DNA of 5,918 nucleotides, from assembly GCA_026985685.1 (NCBI GenBank), contig JALSQA010000005.1, positions 1-5,918 of the forward strand, read 5' to 3'. Shown in pieces: positions 1 through 5,880 of the stretch. Under the pieces are notes generated by a model, which saw nothing but the letters and a program-made list of their open reading frames with translations, was not told the origin of the DNA and did no database searches. The stretch is from Campylobacterales bacterium (GTDB lineage Bacteria; Campylobacterota; Campylobacteria; Campylobacterales; QNZT01). How positions within the stretch are numbered: the stretch's first letter is position 1; every line of letters begins with the position of its first letter. Position numbers and translations under genes: made by a program.

Positions 1-1421
1 AAGCAAACAAATTACAGTTTGAATCCCAAAAAATAGGGATGATGTATTTTCGCGTTGCGATTATCCTTTTTGGTGCTCAGCTCTTGATGGGACTTATCGC
101 TGCAATTCAATTTTTATATCCAAGCTTCTTGTTTGAATTATTTGATTTTTCAGTTGCAAGAATGGTGCATATCAATGCATTGGTCGTTTGGATGCTTTAT
201 GCGATGATTGGTTCGGTTTATTATATGATTCCTGATGAAACAGGACGTGAAGTAGTTGCACCGGGAATTGCAAAATTGGCTTTTTGGGTATTAACAGCAG
301 CAGTTACAGTTGTTGTTCTTGTTTATATCTTTATTCAAACTGGATCTGGTAAAGAGAGTACAATATGGCTGATCAATGAAGGTCGTGAATATTTAGAAGC
401 ACCAAGATGGGCTGATATTGGTATTGTTGTTGTTGTTTTAATCTTTTATTTTAATGTATTTGCTACATATCTTAAAGGTGAGAGAACAGGTATCATGACT
501 GTTATGGTCGCTAACCTTTTTGCTCTTGCTGGTTTATATCTGTGTGGTATGTTTTTTACTGACAATATTTCTATGGATCAATACTGGTGGTGGTGGGTAA
601 TTCACCTTTGGGTTGAAGCTACATGGGAAGTATTTGTTGGTACTTTAGCTGCGTATGCGTTGATCAAAATAATCGGAGCAAAACGAGAAATTGTTGAGAT
701 GTGGTTGTGGATAGAAGTATTGATGTTATTTGGCTCTGGTATTTTAGGTCTTGGACACCACTATTTCTGGATCGGTACACCTGAGTACTGGTGGGAAATT
801 GGTGCGTTGTTCTCTGCACTAGAGCCTGTTCCATTGGTTGCTATGTTTGTTCATGTACTTTATGACTGGGGTAAAGAACAAGGACAACTTCATGCTGAAG
901 GTGGAGCACATGCACATGCTAGTAATAATGGTCCTGCATTGGCCTGGATTGTTACGAATGCATTTGGTAACTTCTTGGGTGCTGGTATATGGGGATTTTT
1001 CCATACTTTGCCACAAGTTAATATCTATACACACGGTACACAATTTACATCAGCACATGGACACTTAGCATTTTTTGGTGCATATGCAACGATTTTGATC
1101 GGTATGATGTATCTTGGAGTACAAGGTGCATATGGTGTCAAAAAAATGAAATCAACAGCACTTTCAAAATGGGCAATTACTTTGATCGTTCTTGGACTTT
1201 TGGGGATGACTGTAGCATTGACGATTGCTGGTTATGAACAAGTATTGGTTGAGAGAGCAGAACTTGGTGCAACCTGGGATGCATTCTTTACAGCACAAAA
1301 TTTACACTGGTATGTTCAGGCTCAGGGTTGGAGACTGGCGATGGGTGTTGTTACTTTTGTTGGATTTGCTTTACTGGTAGTTGATTTATTAACTATTGGT
1401 AAAAAAGAAGCAACAGAATAA
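1..1421 (+). CDS. norB: Nitric oxide reductase catalytic subunit NorB (cNOR type), 5' partial
   Basis: NorB is the integral membrane haem b/b3-FeB subunit that reduces two NO to N2O with electrons from NorC. The frame is open from base 3 to the stop at 1419-1421 (472 visible residues). The 12 residues before the ATG at 39 (ANKLQFESQKIG) match the N-terminus of Pseudomonas aeruginosa NorB (LKFASQAVAKPYF), so the true start lies upstream of the window. Counting from that ATG as residue 1, the family ligands are present: His44 and His342 for haem b, His340 for haem b3, and His189, His240 and His241 for FeB. Glu193, Glu197 (HLWVEATWE) and Glu262 (ALEP) match the three functional glutamates of cNOR. 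About 12 hydrophobic segments fit the family. No long N-terminal quinol-type extension is seen directly before the core, which argues for cNOR over qNOR. A His/Gly/Ala-rich loop at residues 281-297 is longer than in P. aeruginosa. norC is expected just upstream but is not in the window. Confidence 0.95.
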   Translation, partial: ANKLQFESQKIGMMYFRVAIILFGAQLLMGLIAAIQFLYPSFLFELFDFSVARMVHINALVVWMLYAMIGSVYYMIPDETGREVVAPGIAKLAFWVLTAAVTVVVLVYIFIQTGSGKESTIWLINEGREYLEAPRWADIGIVVVVLIFYFNVFATYLKGERTGIMTVMVANLFALAGLYLCGMFFTDNISMDQYWWWWVIHLWVEATWEVFVGTLAAYALIKIIGAKREIVEMWLWIEVLMLFGSGILGLGHHYFWIGTPEYWWEIGALFSALEPVPLVAMFVHVLYDWGKEQGQLHAEGGAHAHASNNGPALAWIVTNAFGNFLGAGIWGFFHTLPQVNIYTHGTQFTSAHGHLAFFGAYATILIGMMYLGVQGAYGVKKMKSTALSKWAITLIVLGLLGMTVALTIAGYEQVLVERAELGATWDAFFTAQNLHWYVQAQGWRLAMGVVTFVGFALLVVDLLTIGKKEATE

Positions 1422-1425
1422 ACAA

Positions 1426-1447
1426 GTGAGGTAATGATTTACCTCAC
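1426..1447 (+). other. Intergenic hairpin after norB
   Basis: A perfect 9-bp inverted repeat (GTGAGGTAA / TTACCTCAC) with a 4-base loop TGAT starts four bases after the norB stop. No T-run follows, so it is not a classical intrinsic terminator. In the mRNA it would sit between norB and the 48-residue ORF. There it could protect the norB 3' end or set the norB to downstream expression ratio, but that role is inference. Confidence 0.6.
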
Positions 1448-1477
1448 AATAATATTAAGATTAATAAGGAGAAAAAT

Positions 1478-1624
1478 ATGATTGACCAATTTACAGATGT
1501 AGTTCCTAGTTTCTTTGGAACACTCAATCAAGGTCCATTAACGTTGACTATCTTTCTTCACACTATAATTATACTTCCAATGATTTGGATATATTTTAGT
1601 GAGAAAAAGAAGTTGCACAAATAG
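1478..1624 (+). CDS. Small single-span membrane protein downstream of norB (48 aa)
   Basis: This ORF starts at ATG 1478 behind a clear ribosome binding site (AAGGAG, 1466-1471) and ends at TAG 1622-1624. It encodes MIDQFTDVVPSFFGTLNQGP, then one hydrophobic span at about residues 21-40, then a lysine-rich end (SEKKKLHK). By the positive-inside rule the N-terminus should face the periplasm and the C-terminus the cytoplasm. I do not recognise a named family. Its position 56 bp after norB and its size resemble the tiny accessory subunits of haem-copper oxidases (CcoQ-like) and the small third subunit NorH of Thermus cNOR. A role in NOR assembly or stability is therefore a reasonable guess, but only a guess. 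The strong ribosome binding site and sensible membrane topology make it likely to be a real gene. Confidence 0.7.
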   Translation: MIDQFTDVVPSFFGTLNQGPLTLTIFLHTIIILPMIWIYFSEKKKLHK

Positions 1625-1639
1625 TAATCATTAAATATA

Positions 1640-1669
1640 TTGATTTTTATATTTAAAAAGGTGTATAAT
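1640..1669 (+). promoter_or_regulatory. Probable sigma70-type promoter of nirS
   Basis: A perfect -10 box TATAAT (1664-1669) lies 18 bases after a -35-like TTGATT (1640-1645). Initiation would fall near 1676, giving a leader of about 47 bases before the nirS ATG. A weak dyad AATCA-N10-TGATT (1626-1645) overlaps the -35 region. No convincing FNR/NNR box (TTGAT-N4-ATCAA) is visible, so oxygen or NO control cannot be read from the sequence. Confidence 0.6.
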
Positions 1670-1710
1670 ATAGTCAGGGAGTGGGAGAAGACTGTGAAAA
1701 CAATAACTTT

Positions 1711-1718
1711 AAAGGAGG
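1711..1718 (+). promoter_or_regulatory. Ribosome binding site that fixes the nirS start
   Basis: AAAGGAGG, nearly full anti-Shine-Dalgarno complement, ends four bases before ATG 1723. It lies inside the longer reading frame that could open at GTG 1681. This makes the GTG unlikely and places the start at the ATG, which also begins a proper signal peptide. Confidence 0.85.
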
Positions 1719-1722
1719 AAAC

Positions 1723-3453
1723 ATGAAGTTAGGAAAGATTTTAAGTTATGTAGCGGCGGTAAGTATCGCTACAGTAGGGTTACAGGCAGGTACATCAAAG
1801 ATGGACTTTGCCAAAGTATTTGAAAAAGAGTGTCAAGGTTGTCATGGACCAATTCATCAAGGTGGTGTAGGTTCAGATCTTAGACCAAAAGCTTTGAAGA
1901 AAAAAAGCCATGAGATGCTGGCAGAAACTATCATGAACGGTAGAGCAAACACTGCAATGCCTGCATGGGGTAAAGATGGTATGGGTGTCAAATTTTCAAA
2001 AGATGATGCTGCTGGTATGGTTGACTGGTTGATGGATTGGAAAAATACAGTTGAATTGACATTAAAATTTGATGAAGTACATAAATCTTGGACAAAACTT
2101 GCTGATCGTGATGCGTTGGCAAAAAAATATCCAAAAGCTGCTGATGTTAAAGATGTAAGAGATATTACATTTGCAACTGAAAGAGATGCTTCTTTGGTTG
2201 ATTTTATTGATTCAACAACTGGTAAAGTTCTTTCTCGTCATAAAGCTGGATTTGCAGTTCATGTAACTGTTACAAATAAAAAGAATCCTAGATATGCATA
2301 CTCAATCTCTCGTTCAGGTAAACTAACAATGTTTGATATCGCAGCTCCAGGTCAACCAGCTCTAGCTTCAGTACAAGTTGGACAAGAGTCTCGTGGTCTT
2401 GCAGTTTCTCCAGATGGTAAATATATCCTAGCGGGTAACTACAATCCAGGTGGTGCAGTTTTATGTGATGCAAAAACATTAGAACCATTAAAAGTATATG
2501 ATACAAGCCGTGTTATTGGACCAGATGGACAAATTGGACCTAGTCGTGTTGCTGGTATTGCAGATACACCATTTGGACCATATTTTGCAATGGCACTAAA
2601 AGATGCTGGTCATGTTTATATCATTGATTATTCTAAACCAAACTTTCCAATTGTTGGGGATGTTCCAAATATCGGTAAAGTACTTCATGACTGTTTCCTA
2701 AACGAGAACAAAGGTGAAGATTATGGTAGATATTTCCAAATCGCATCTCAGGGATCTGATTTGATGGGTATCGTTGATTTTAAAACTAAAAAATTGGCAG
2801 CAAAAGTTTATACTGGTAAAAAATCTAAACCACATCCAGGTCAAGGTTCTAGCTGGTTTAACAAAAAAATGGGTAAACAACTTAATGCAACAAACTCTAT
2901 GAACTTTGGTTCTGTTGTTATCTGGGATTCACCAAGCTGGAAAGTAGTCAAAAAAGTGAAAACAGCTGGTGGTGGTCTATTTGTAGGAACGGGTGAAGAT
3001 ACACCTTGGATTTGGTCTGATTGTGTTCTTGGTGGACCTAAAAACTTTAATAAAGTTTATTTGATCAACAAAGAGACACTAGAGACTGATAGAATTATCG
3101 AAGTTACTAAAACAGAAGGTCATTTGATCGATGCAAAAACTGGTAAAGTACTTCAAAAATGGGATGCTACACAACACGAAAAAGTCCCTGTAAATGAAAA
3201 AGCATTTGGAAAAGAGAAAATTATGCCAATGCCAGCAAAAATTGGACCTGTAGTGAAAAATCCAGTACAACCAAGATTGCTTCATGCAGAGCCTGCTAAC
3301 CATGGCAAATGGACTATGATTTCTGAGTGGACAACTGGTAGAATCGGTATCTATGAGTCAGAAACTGGTAAATTTGTCAAATATATAGAAAATCTTACTA
3401 CACCAACATTTACATACTCTGTTGAACACAGACAACATGTACCTGGTGCGTAG
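1723..3453 (+). CDS. nirS: Cytochrome cd1 nitrite reductase (NirS)
   Basis: This periplasmic enzyme reduces nitrite to NO using haem c and haem d1. The 576-residue product starts with a signal peptide (residues 1-22, MKLGKILSYV...LQAG). A cytochrome c domain follows with CQGCH at 37-41 and the probable axial Met79 (TAMPAWG). The d1 beta-propeller begins near residue 145. His180 (GFAVH) matches the proximal d1 ligand, and His322 (LHD) and His371 (PHPGQG) match the two distal catalytic histidines of P. aeruginosa NirS (His327, His369). The C-terminal TPTFTYSVEHRQH matches TPTGKFNVYNTQH. Only about 14 residues separate the predicted signal-peptide cleavage site from the haem c motif, so the arm that carries a d1-contacting Tyr in characterised enzymes is missing. 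About 40 extra residues lie near 464-515. The related d1-maturation protein NirN is the main alternative; the paired distal histidines favour NirS. The gene has its own promoter and sits downstream of norB. Confidence 0.9.
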   Translation: MKLGKILSYVAAVSIATVGLQAGTSKMDFAKVFEKECQGCHGPIHQGGVGSDLRPKALKKKSHEMLAETIMNGRANTAMPAWGKDGMGVKFSKDDAAGMVDWLMDWKNTVELTLKFDEVHKSWTKLADRDALAKKYPKAADVKDVRDITFATERDASLVDFIDSTTGKVLSRHKAGFAVHVTVTNKKNPRYAYSISRSGKLTMFDIAAPGQPALASVQVGQESRGLAVSPDGKYILAGNYNPGGAVLCDAKTLEPLKVYDTSRVIGPDGQIGPSRVAGIADTPFGPYFAMALKDAGHVYIIDYSKPNFPIVGDVPNIGKVLHDCFLNENKGEDYGRYFQIASQGSDLMGIVDFKTKKLAAKVYTGKKSKPHPGQGSSWFNKKMGKQLNATNSMNFGSVVIWDSPSWKVVKKVKTAGGGLFVGTGEDTPWIWSDCVLGGPKNFNKVYLINKETLETDRIIEVTKTEGHLIDAKTGKVLQKWDATQHEKVPVNEKAFGKEKIMPMPAKIGPVVKNPVQPRLLHAEPANHGKWTMISEWTTGRIGIYESETGKFVKYIENLTTPTFTYSVEHRQHVPGA

Positions 3454-3462
3454 TCAATACGT

Positions 3463-3488
3463 TTACTCTCTCCTTTTGGAGAGGGTAA
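3463..3488 (+). terminator. Hairpin after nirS, terminator-like without T-tract
   Basis: CTCTCC (3468-3473) pairs with GGAGAG (3478-3483) around a TTTT loop. The stem extends outward with one T-G wobble to 11 pairs (3463-3473 with 3478-3488). It starts nine bases after the nirS stop. The following bases are TTGATTGAA rather than a T-run, so intrinsic termination is doubtful and 3'-end stabilisation is equally possible. Its right arm shares bases 3483-3488 with the next hairpin. Confidence 0.5.
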
Positions 3489-3530
3489 TTGATTGAAGTG
3501 CTTTATGTAAAGGATTTCAATCAATTACCC
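3483..3530 (+). promoter_or_regulatory. Long hairpin just upstream of the pentahaem cytochrome gene
   Basis: A perfect 15-bp inverted repeat, GGGTAATTGATTGAA (3483-3497) and its complement (3516-3530), encloses an inner stem CTTT (3501-3504) / AAAG (3509-3512) with loop ATGT. It ends 14 bases before the cytochrome ATG. The only Shine-Dalgarno-like bases nearby (AAAGGA, 3509-3514) are inside its apex. It excludes formation of the preceding hairpin, so the pair could act as a two-state RNA switch or partial terminator controlling the downstream gene. That function is inference; the structure is directly visible. Confidence 0.6.
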
Positions 3531-3544
3531 GGGTTGTGTTTCTT

Positions 3545-4648
3545 ATGAAAATTCTTTTTTTTGTTTTAATTTTAATTATATCTGTTCAAGCAAAATATCT
3601 CGATAATTATTCATGCCAAGAGTGTCATGAAAAGATTTATGAAGAGTTTCAAAGCTCATATCACGCTAAGAGTTATTTCACAGATGAATTGCATCGAAAG
3701 ATTGCCGATGCAGTAGATACTAAAACTTATGTATGTGCTACTTGTCATATGCCTATGGCAAACAATCTTAAAGAGTTGATTAATGGTCAAGCCAGACCTG
3801 ATAAAAATAATAAAACTCATACAGATGGGGTATCTTGTTTTTTTTGTCATACTATCGCTTTTGTAAAAAAATCTCATCAATTTAATATCAATATCAAAGC
3901 CCGACAGGCAAAAGGATATAAACCTACTCTTTACGGAAGATTAGAGAAACCTGATGATAGTGATAAGCACTCTTCTGTAAAAAATCCCGTTTATGCAAAA
4001 AATGTATGTATTGGATGTCATTCTCATAAACTCAATGATAACAATGTTACTATTTTTCAAGCCATCGAAAAAGATCAAGATAGCATAGAGTGTATAAAAT
4101 GCCATATGCCAAAAGTTGATGGTGGCGTTGAAAAAATGGATAAAAGAACAAGGGGAGAGCATGTTAGTCATAAATTTCCAGGTATTCATGATAAGATTTT
4201 TAGAGCTACGGGTGTGGATATAAATATCACGACCCAAGAGAAAAAGCTATTGATAACATTGAAAAATAAAATGGCACATCCTATCATCATCCAACCAGCA
4301 AGAGTAAAATTTCTCAAAATCAAGATACTTAGAAAAGATAAAATAATTTGGCAAAATTATCAAAAAGAACCATCCGAAGATAAACAAGCATATTTTGCCT
4401 ATCGCTTTACAAAAAATGGCAAAAAAATAACAATCCCAGCCACAGCAACTAAAGGATATGTTAACAATCTAAATGCAAAAACAACAAAAGTCCTAAGCTA
4501 CAACATACCAAAACTACAAAAAGGTGATATCATCATAGTGCAATTTTATGTAAGACTTGCAAAACATGACTGTGCAAGTGCTATCGAGTTAGATGACAAA
4601 AGCATCATGGATTCACTTTTGATCAAAGAAGTAAAAAAGAGTATTTAA
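3545..4648 (+). CDS. Secreted pentahaem c-type cytochrome, c554-like superfamily
   Basis: The 367-residue protein begins with a signal peptide (MKILFFVLILIISVQA). Five CXXCH haem c sites follow: CQECH 24-28, CATCH 64-68, CFFCH 98-102, CIGCH 155-159 and CIKCH 183-187. The first site with the following YEEFQSSYHAKS is typical of the cytochrome c554/HAO-type multihaem superfamily, and CHMP follows sites 2 and 5. Histidines 40, 50, 92, 111, 142 and 161 are candidates for distal ligands. Residues about 225-345 contain no haem site and look beta-rich, like an Ig-type domain. There is no CXXCK site, so it is not NrfA, and too few haems for hydroxylamine oxidoreductase. It should act in the periplasm in electron transfer, possibly serving NirS or NOR, but its partner is unknown. 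ATG 3545 is chosen over GTG 3536 because the signal peptide starts cleanly there. No good ribosome binding site precedes either start. Confidence 0.85.
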   Translation: MKILFFVLILIISVQAKYLDNYSCQECHEKIYEEFQSSYHAKSYFTDELHRKIADAVDTKTYVCATCHMPMANNLKELINGQARPDKNNKTHTDGVSCFFCHTIAFVKKSHQFNINIKARQAKGYKPTLYGRLEKPDDSDKHSSVKNPVYAKNVCIGCHSHKLNDNNVTIFQAIEKDQDSIECIKCHMPKVDGGVEKMDKRTRGEHVSHKFPGIHDKIFRATGVDINITTQEKKLLITLKNKMAHPIIIQPARVKFLKIKILRKDKIIWQNYQKEPSEDKQAYFAYRFTKNGKKITIPATATKGYVNNLNAKTTKVLSYNIPKLQKGDIIIVQFYVRLAKHDCASAIELDDKSIMDSLLIKEVKKSI

Positions 4649-4726
4649 ATAATAGGTATTTATTTAACTTCATTTAAATTGTATATTAAATGATTAGCTC
4701 TATTATTTTTAACTAGTGTAGATTCT

Positions 4727-4754
4727 TTGTAAATTAGGTAAATTTTTATATAAC
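4727..4754 (+). promoter_or_regulatory. Candidate promoter for the rpfF-like gene
   Basis: In the AT-rich 154-bp gap after the cytochrome gene, TTGTAA (4727-4732) and TATAAC (4749-4754) are spaced by 16 bases. The -10 box overlaps a 10-bp palindrome ATAACGTTAT (4750-4759) that could be an operator. TATACT at 4761-4766 is an alternative -10. In sequence this AT-rich, such matches arise easily. I see no strong terminator or other gene in the gap. Confidence 0.35.
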
Positions 4755-4787
4755 GTTATGTATACTCTCCGTTTTATTTTATTATTT

Positions 4788-4792
4788 AGGAG
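4788..4792 (+). promoter_or_regulatory. Ribosome binding site of the rpfF-like gene
   Basis: AGGAG lies 10 bases before ATG 4803 and decides the start. The in-frame ATG at 4758 would add 15 residues with no family counterpart, would place this site inside the coding region, and has no ribosome binding site of its own. Confidence 0.75.
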
Positions 4793-4802
4793 TATTACAA
4801 AA

Positions 4803-5774
4803 ATGTATAAACAATTTCACCATATATTAAGAGATAGAGAGGAAATCTCAGTTAGGTATGATCCTAAAACTGCGGCTATATGGTGTTATTTTAACCCAAA
4901 AGAAAGACCTTGCTATAGTTATAAAATGTTAGTAGAGATTAATGAACTACAATTAGAAATTATAGATTACTTTCACAAAAATAATATGAAACCCAAAATT
5001 CCAATTCGTTTTATTGTTTGGGCATCTCAAACAGATGGTGTGTTTAATTATGGTGGAGATTTAAAGAATTTAGAAAAGATGGTTGTGAATCAAGATAAAG
5101 ATACATTGTTGATTTATGGTGATTTAGCAACAAAGGTCATTTATAGAAATTATGTAAATTTAGAATTGCCATTAATAACAATTGCAGTTGTTGAAGGTAT
5201 AGCATTAGGTGGAGGTTTTGAAGCAGTTCTATCGAGTAATGTTTCTATAGTAGAGAAGCAGGTCAAAATGGGTATTACTGATATACGATTCAATCTTTTT
5301 GCTGGTGCAGGAGCATATAGTATTTTGGCAAGATCTATTGGTGTAAAAAATACAGAAGAGATAATGACATCTGGTAAAATTTATAATGCTCAAGCATTAT
5401 ATGATATGGGCTTATTAACAAAATTAGTTTCTCAGGGTTGTGCAAGAAAGGAAGCAAATATTTATATGGAAAAATATAGCAAAATGCACAATGGAATGAC
5501 TGCAATTGCATCTTCAAGAAATCGTTATATGCAAGTTGAATTTGATGAATTGATGGATATATGTAAAATTTGGGTCAATGCAGCTATGAATCTTGAGCAG
5601 AAAGATCTTAAACTTATAAGAAAATTAGTTGAAATGCAAACTAAAAAGAAAGATAATATTCTTTATAAAAATAGAACGATGCAAGATAGAAGGATAAACT
5701 TATCAAAAGAAATGATCACACCATTTAATGAAAGACGTAAAGTTTATAATAGAAGAAATAAAAAAGTGAGTTAA
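4803..5774 (+). CDS. rpfF: RpfF-like DSF synthase, crotonase (enoyl-CoA hydratase) family
   Basis: RpfF converts 3-hydroxyacyl-ACP to cis-2-unsaturated fatty acids (DSF-type quorum signals) by dehydration and thioester hydrolysis in the cytoplasm. The 323-residue protein aligns with Xanthomonas RpfF without gaps across its core: VFNYGGDL at 80-87, the oxyanion-hole and catalytic stretch ALGGGFEAVLS at 134-144, NLFAGAGAYS at 164-173, and IWVNAAMNLEQKDL at 256-269. Glu140 matches catalytic Glu141. The second catalytic residue, Glu161 in Xanthomonas, is Asp160 here (GITDIRF against GLPEVLF). Trp257 falls exactly at Xanthomonas Trp258. A basic tail of about 40 residues (281-323), with DRR, ERR and NRR motifs, extends past the Xanthomonas end. 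No RpfC or RpfG sensor gene is in the window. Its lower-GC look and lack of a metabolic link to denitrification could mean acquisition by transfer. A generic crotonase is the alternative, but the RpfF-specific blocks make that less likely. Confidence 0.82.
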   Translation: MYKQFHHILRDREEISVRYDPKTAAIWCYFNPKERPCYSYKMLVEINELQLEIIDYFHKNNMKPKIPIRFIVWASQTDGVFNYGGDLKNLEKMVVNQDKDTLLIYGDLATKVIYRNYVNLELPLITIAVVEGIALGGGFEAVLSSNVSIVEKQVKMGITDIRFNLFAGAGAYSILARSIGVKNTEEIMTSGKIYNAQALYDMGLLTKLVSQGCARKEANIYMEKYSKMHNGMTAIASSRNRYMQVEFDELMDICKIWVNAAMNLEQKDLKLIRKLVEMQTKKKDNILYKNRTMQDRRINLSKEMITPFNERRKVYNRRNKKVS

Positions 5775-5801
5775 ATTTTACTTTATTTTGTTTTTCGCTT
5801 A

Positions 5802-5815
5802 CAACGTCCTCGTTG
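5802..5815 (+). other. Short hairpin after the rpfF-like gene
   Basis: CAACG and CGTTG form a 5-bp stem around TCCT, 27 bases after the stop, followed by GGGAG and no T-run. It is a weak element alone, noted because it precedes a far stronger palindrome and could be the first half of a two-part REP-like unit. Confidence 0.35.
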
Positions 5816-5852
5816 GGAGTGTATATTCAAAAACATAAAATTACAACTGTAT

Positions 5853-5880
5853 TTGTACCCAAGTTGCAACTTGGGTACAA
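5853..5880. repeat. Perfect 28-bp palindrome, possibly REP-like
   Basis: The half-site TTGTACCCAAGTTG is followed directly by its exact reverse complement, giving 28 bp of perfect symmetry with no spacer, centred at 5866/5867. It is much richer in G and C than its surroundings. No T-run follows on either strand, so it is not a normal terminator. Its look recalls the short palindromic repeats mobilised by RAYT (REP-associated) transposases, though copies elsewhere cannot be seen here. The rest of 5775-5918 shows no gene. Confidence 0.65.

Noticed and set aside
1..36. Reading frame ending KQTNYSLNPKK then stop, as a possible NorC C-terminus
   Set aside because: The other frame through the same bases matches the conserved NorB N-terminus, so this one is an overlapping non-coding frame.
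1626..1660. FNR/NNR box upstream of nirS
   Set aside because: TTGAT is present at 1640-1644 but the second half-site ATCAA is missing at the right spacing; the rest is AT-rich background.
1681..1722. GTG 1681 as the nirS start
   Set aside because: It would put the strong AAAGGAGG site inside the gene and add 14 residues ahead of a clean signal peptide.
3941..4237. Minus-strand open frame of 98 codons within the cytochrome gene, and similar shorter ones elsewhere
   Set aside because: They lie antisense to strongly supported genes, lack ribosome binding sites and encode no recognisable domain.
3545..4648. Five-haem protein as NrfA nitrite reductase or hydroxylamine oxidoreductase
   Set aside because: There is no CXXCK active-site haem as in most NrfA, and five haems is too few for the eight-haem oxidoreductases.
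4646..4670. Terminator after the cytochrome gene
   Set aside because: Only an A/T-only stem (TAAATA/TATTTA) is visible, too weak to support a call.
4758..4802. ATG 4758 as the rpfF-like start
   Set aside because: No ribosome binding site precedes it, and the AGGAG site with ATG 4803 fits the family N-terminus better.
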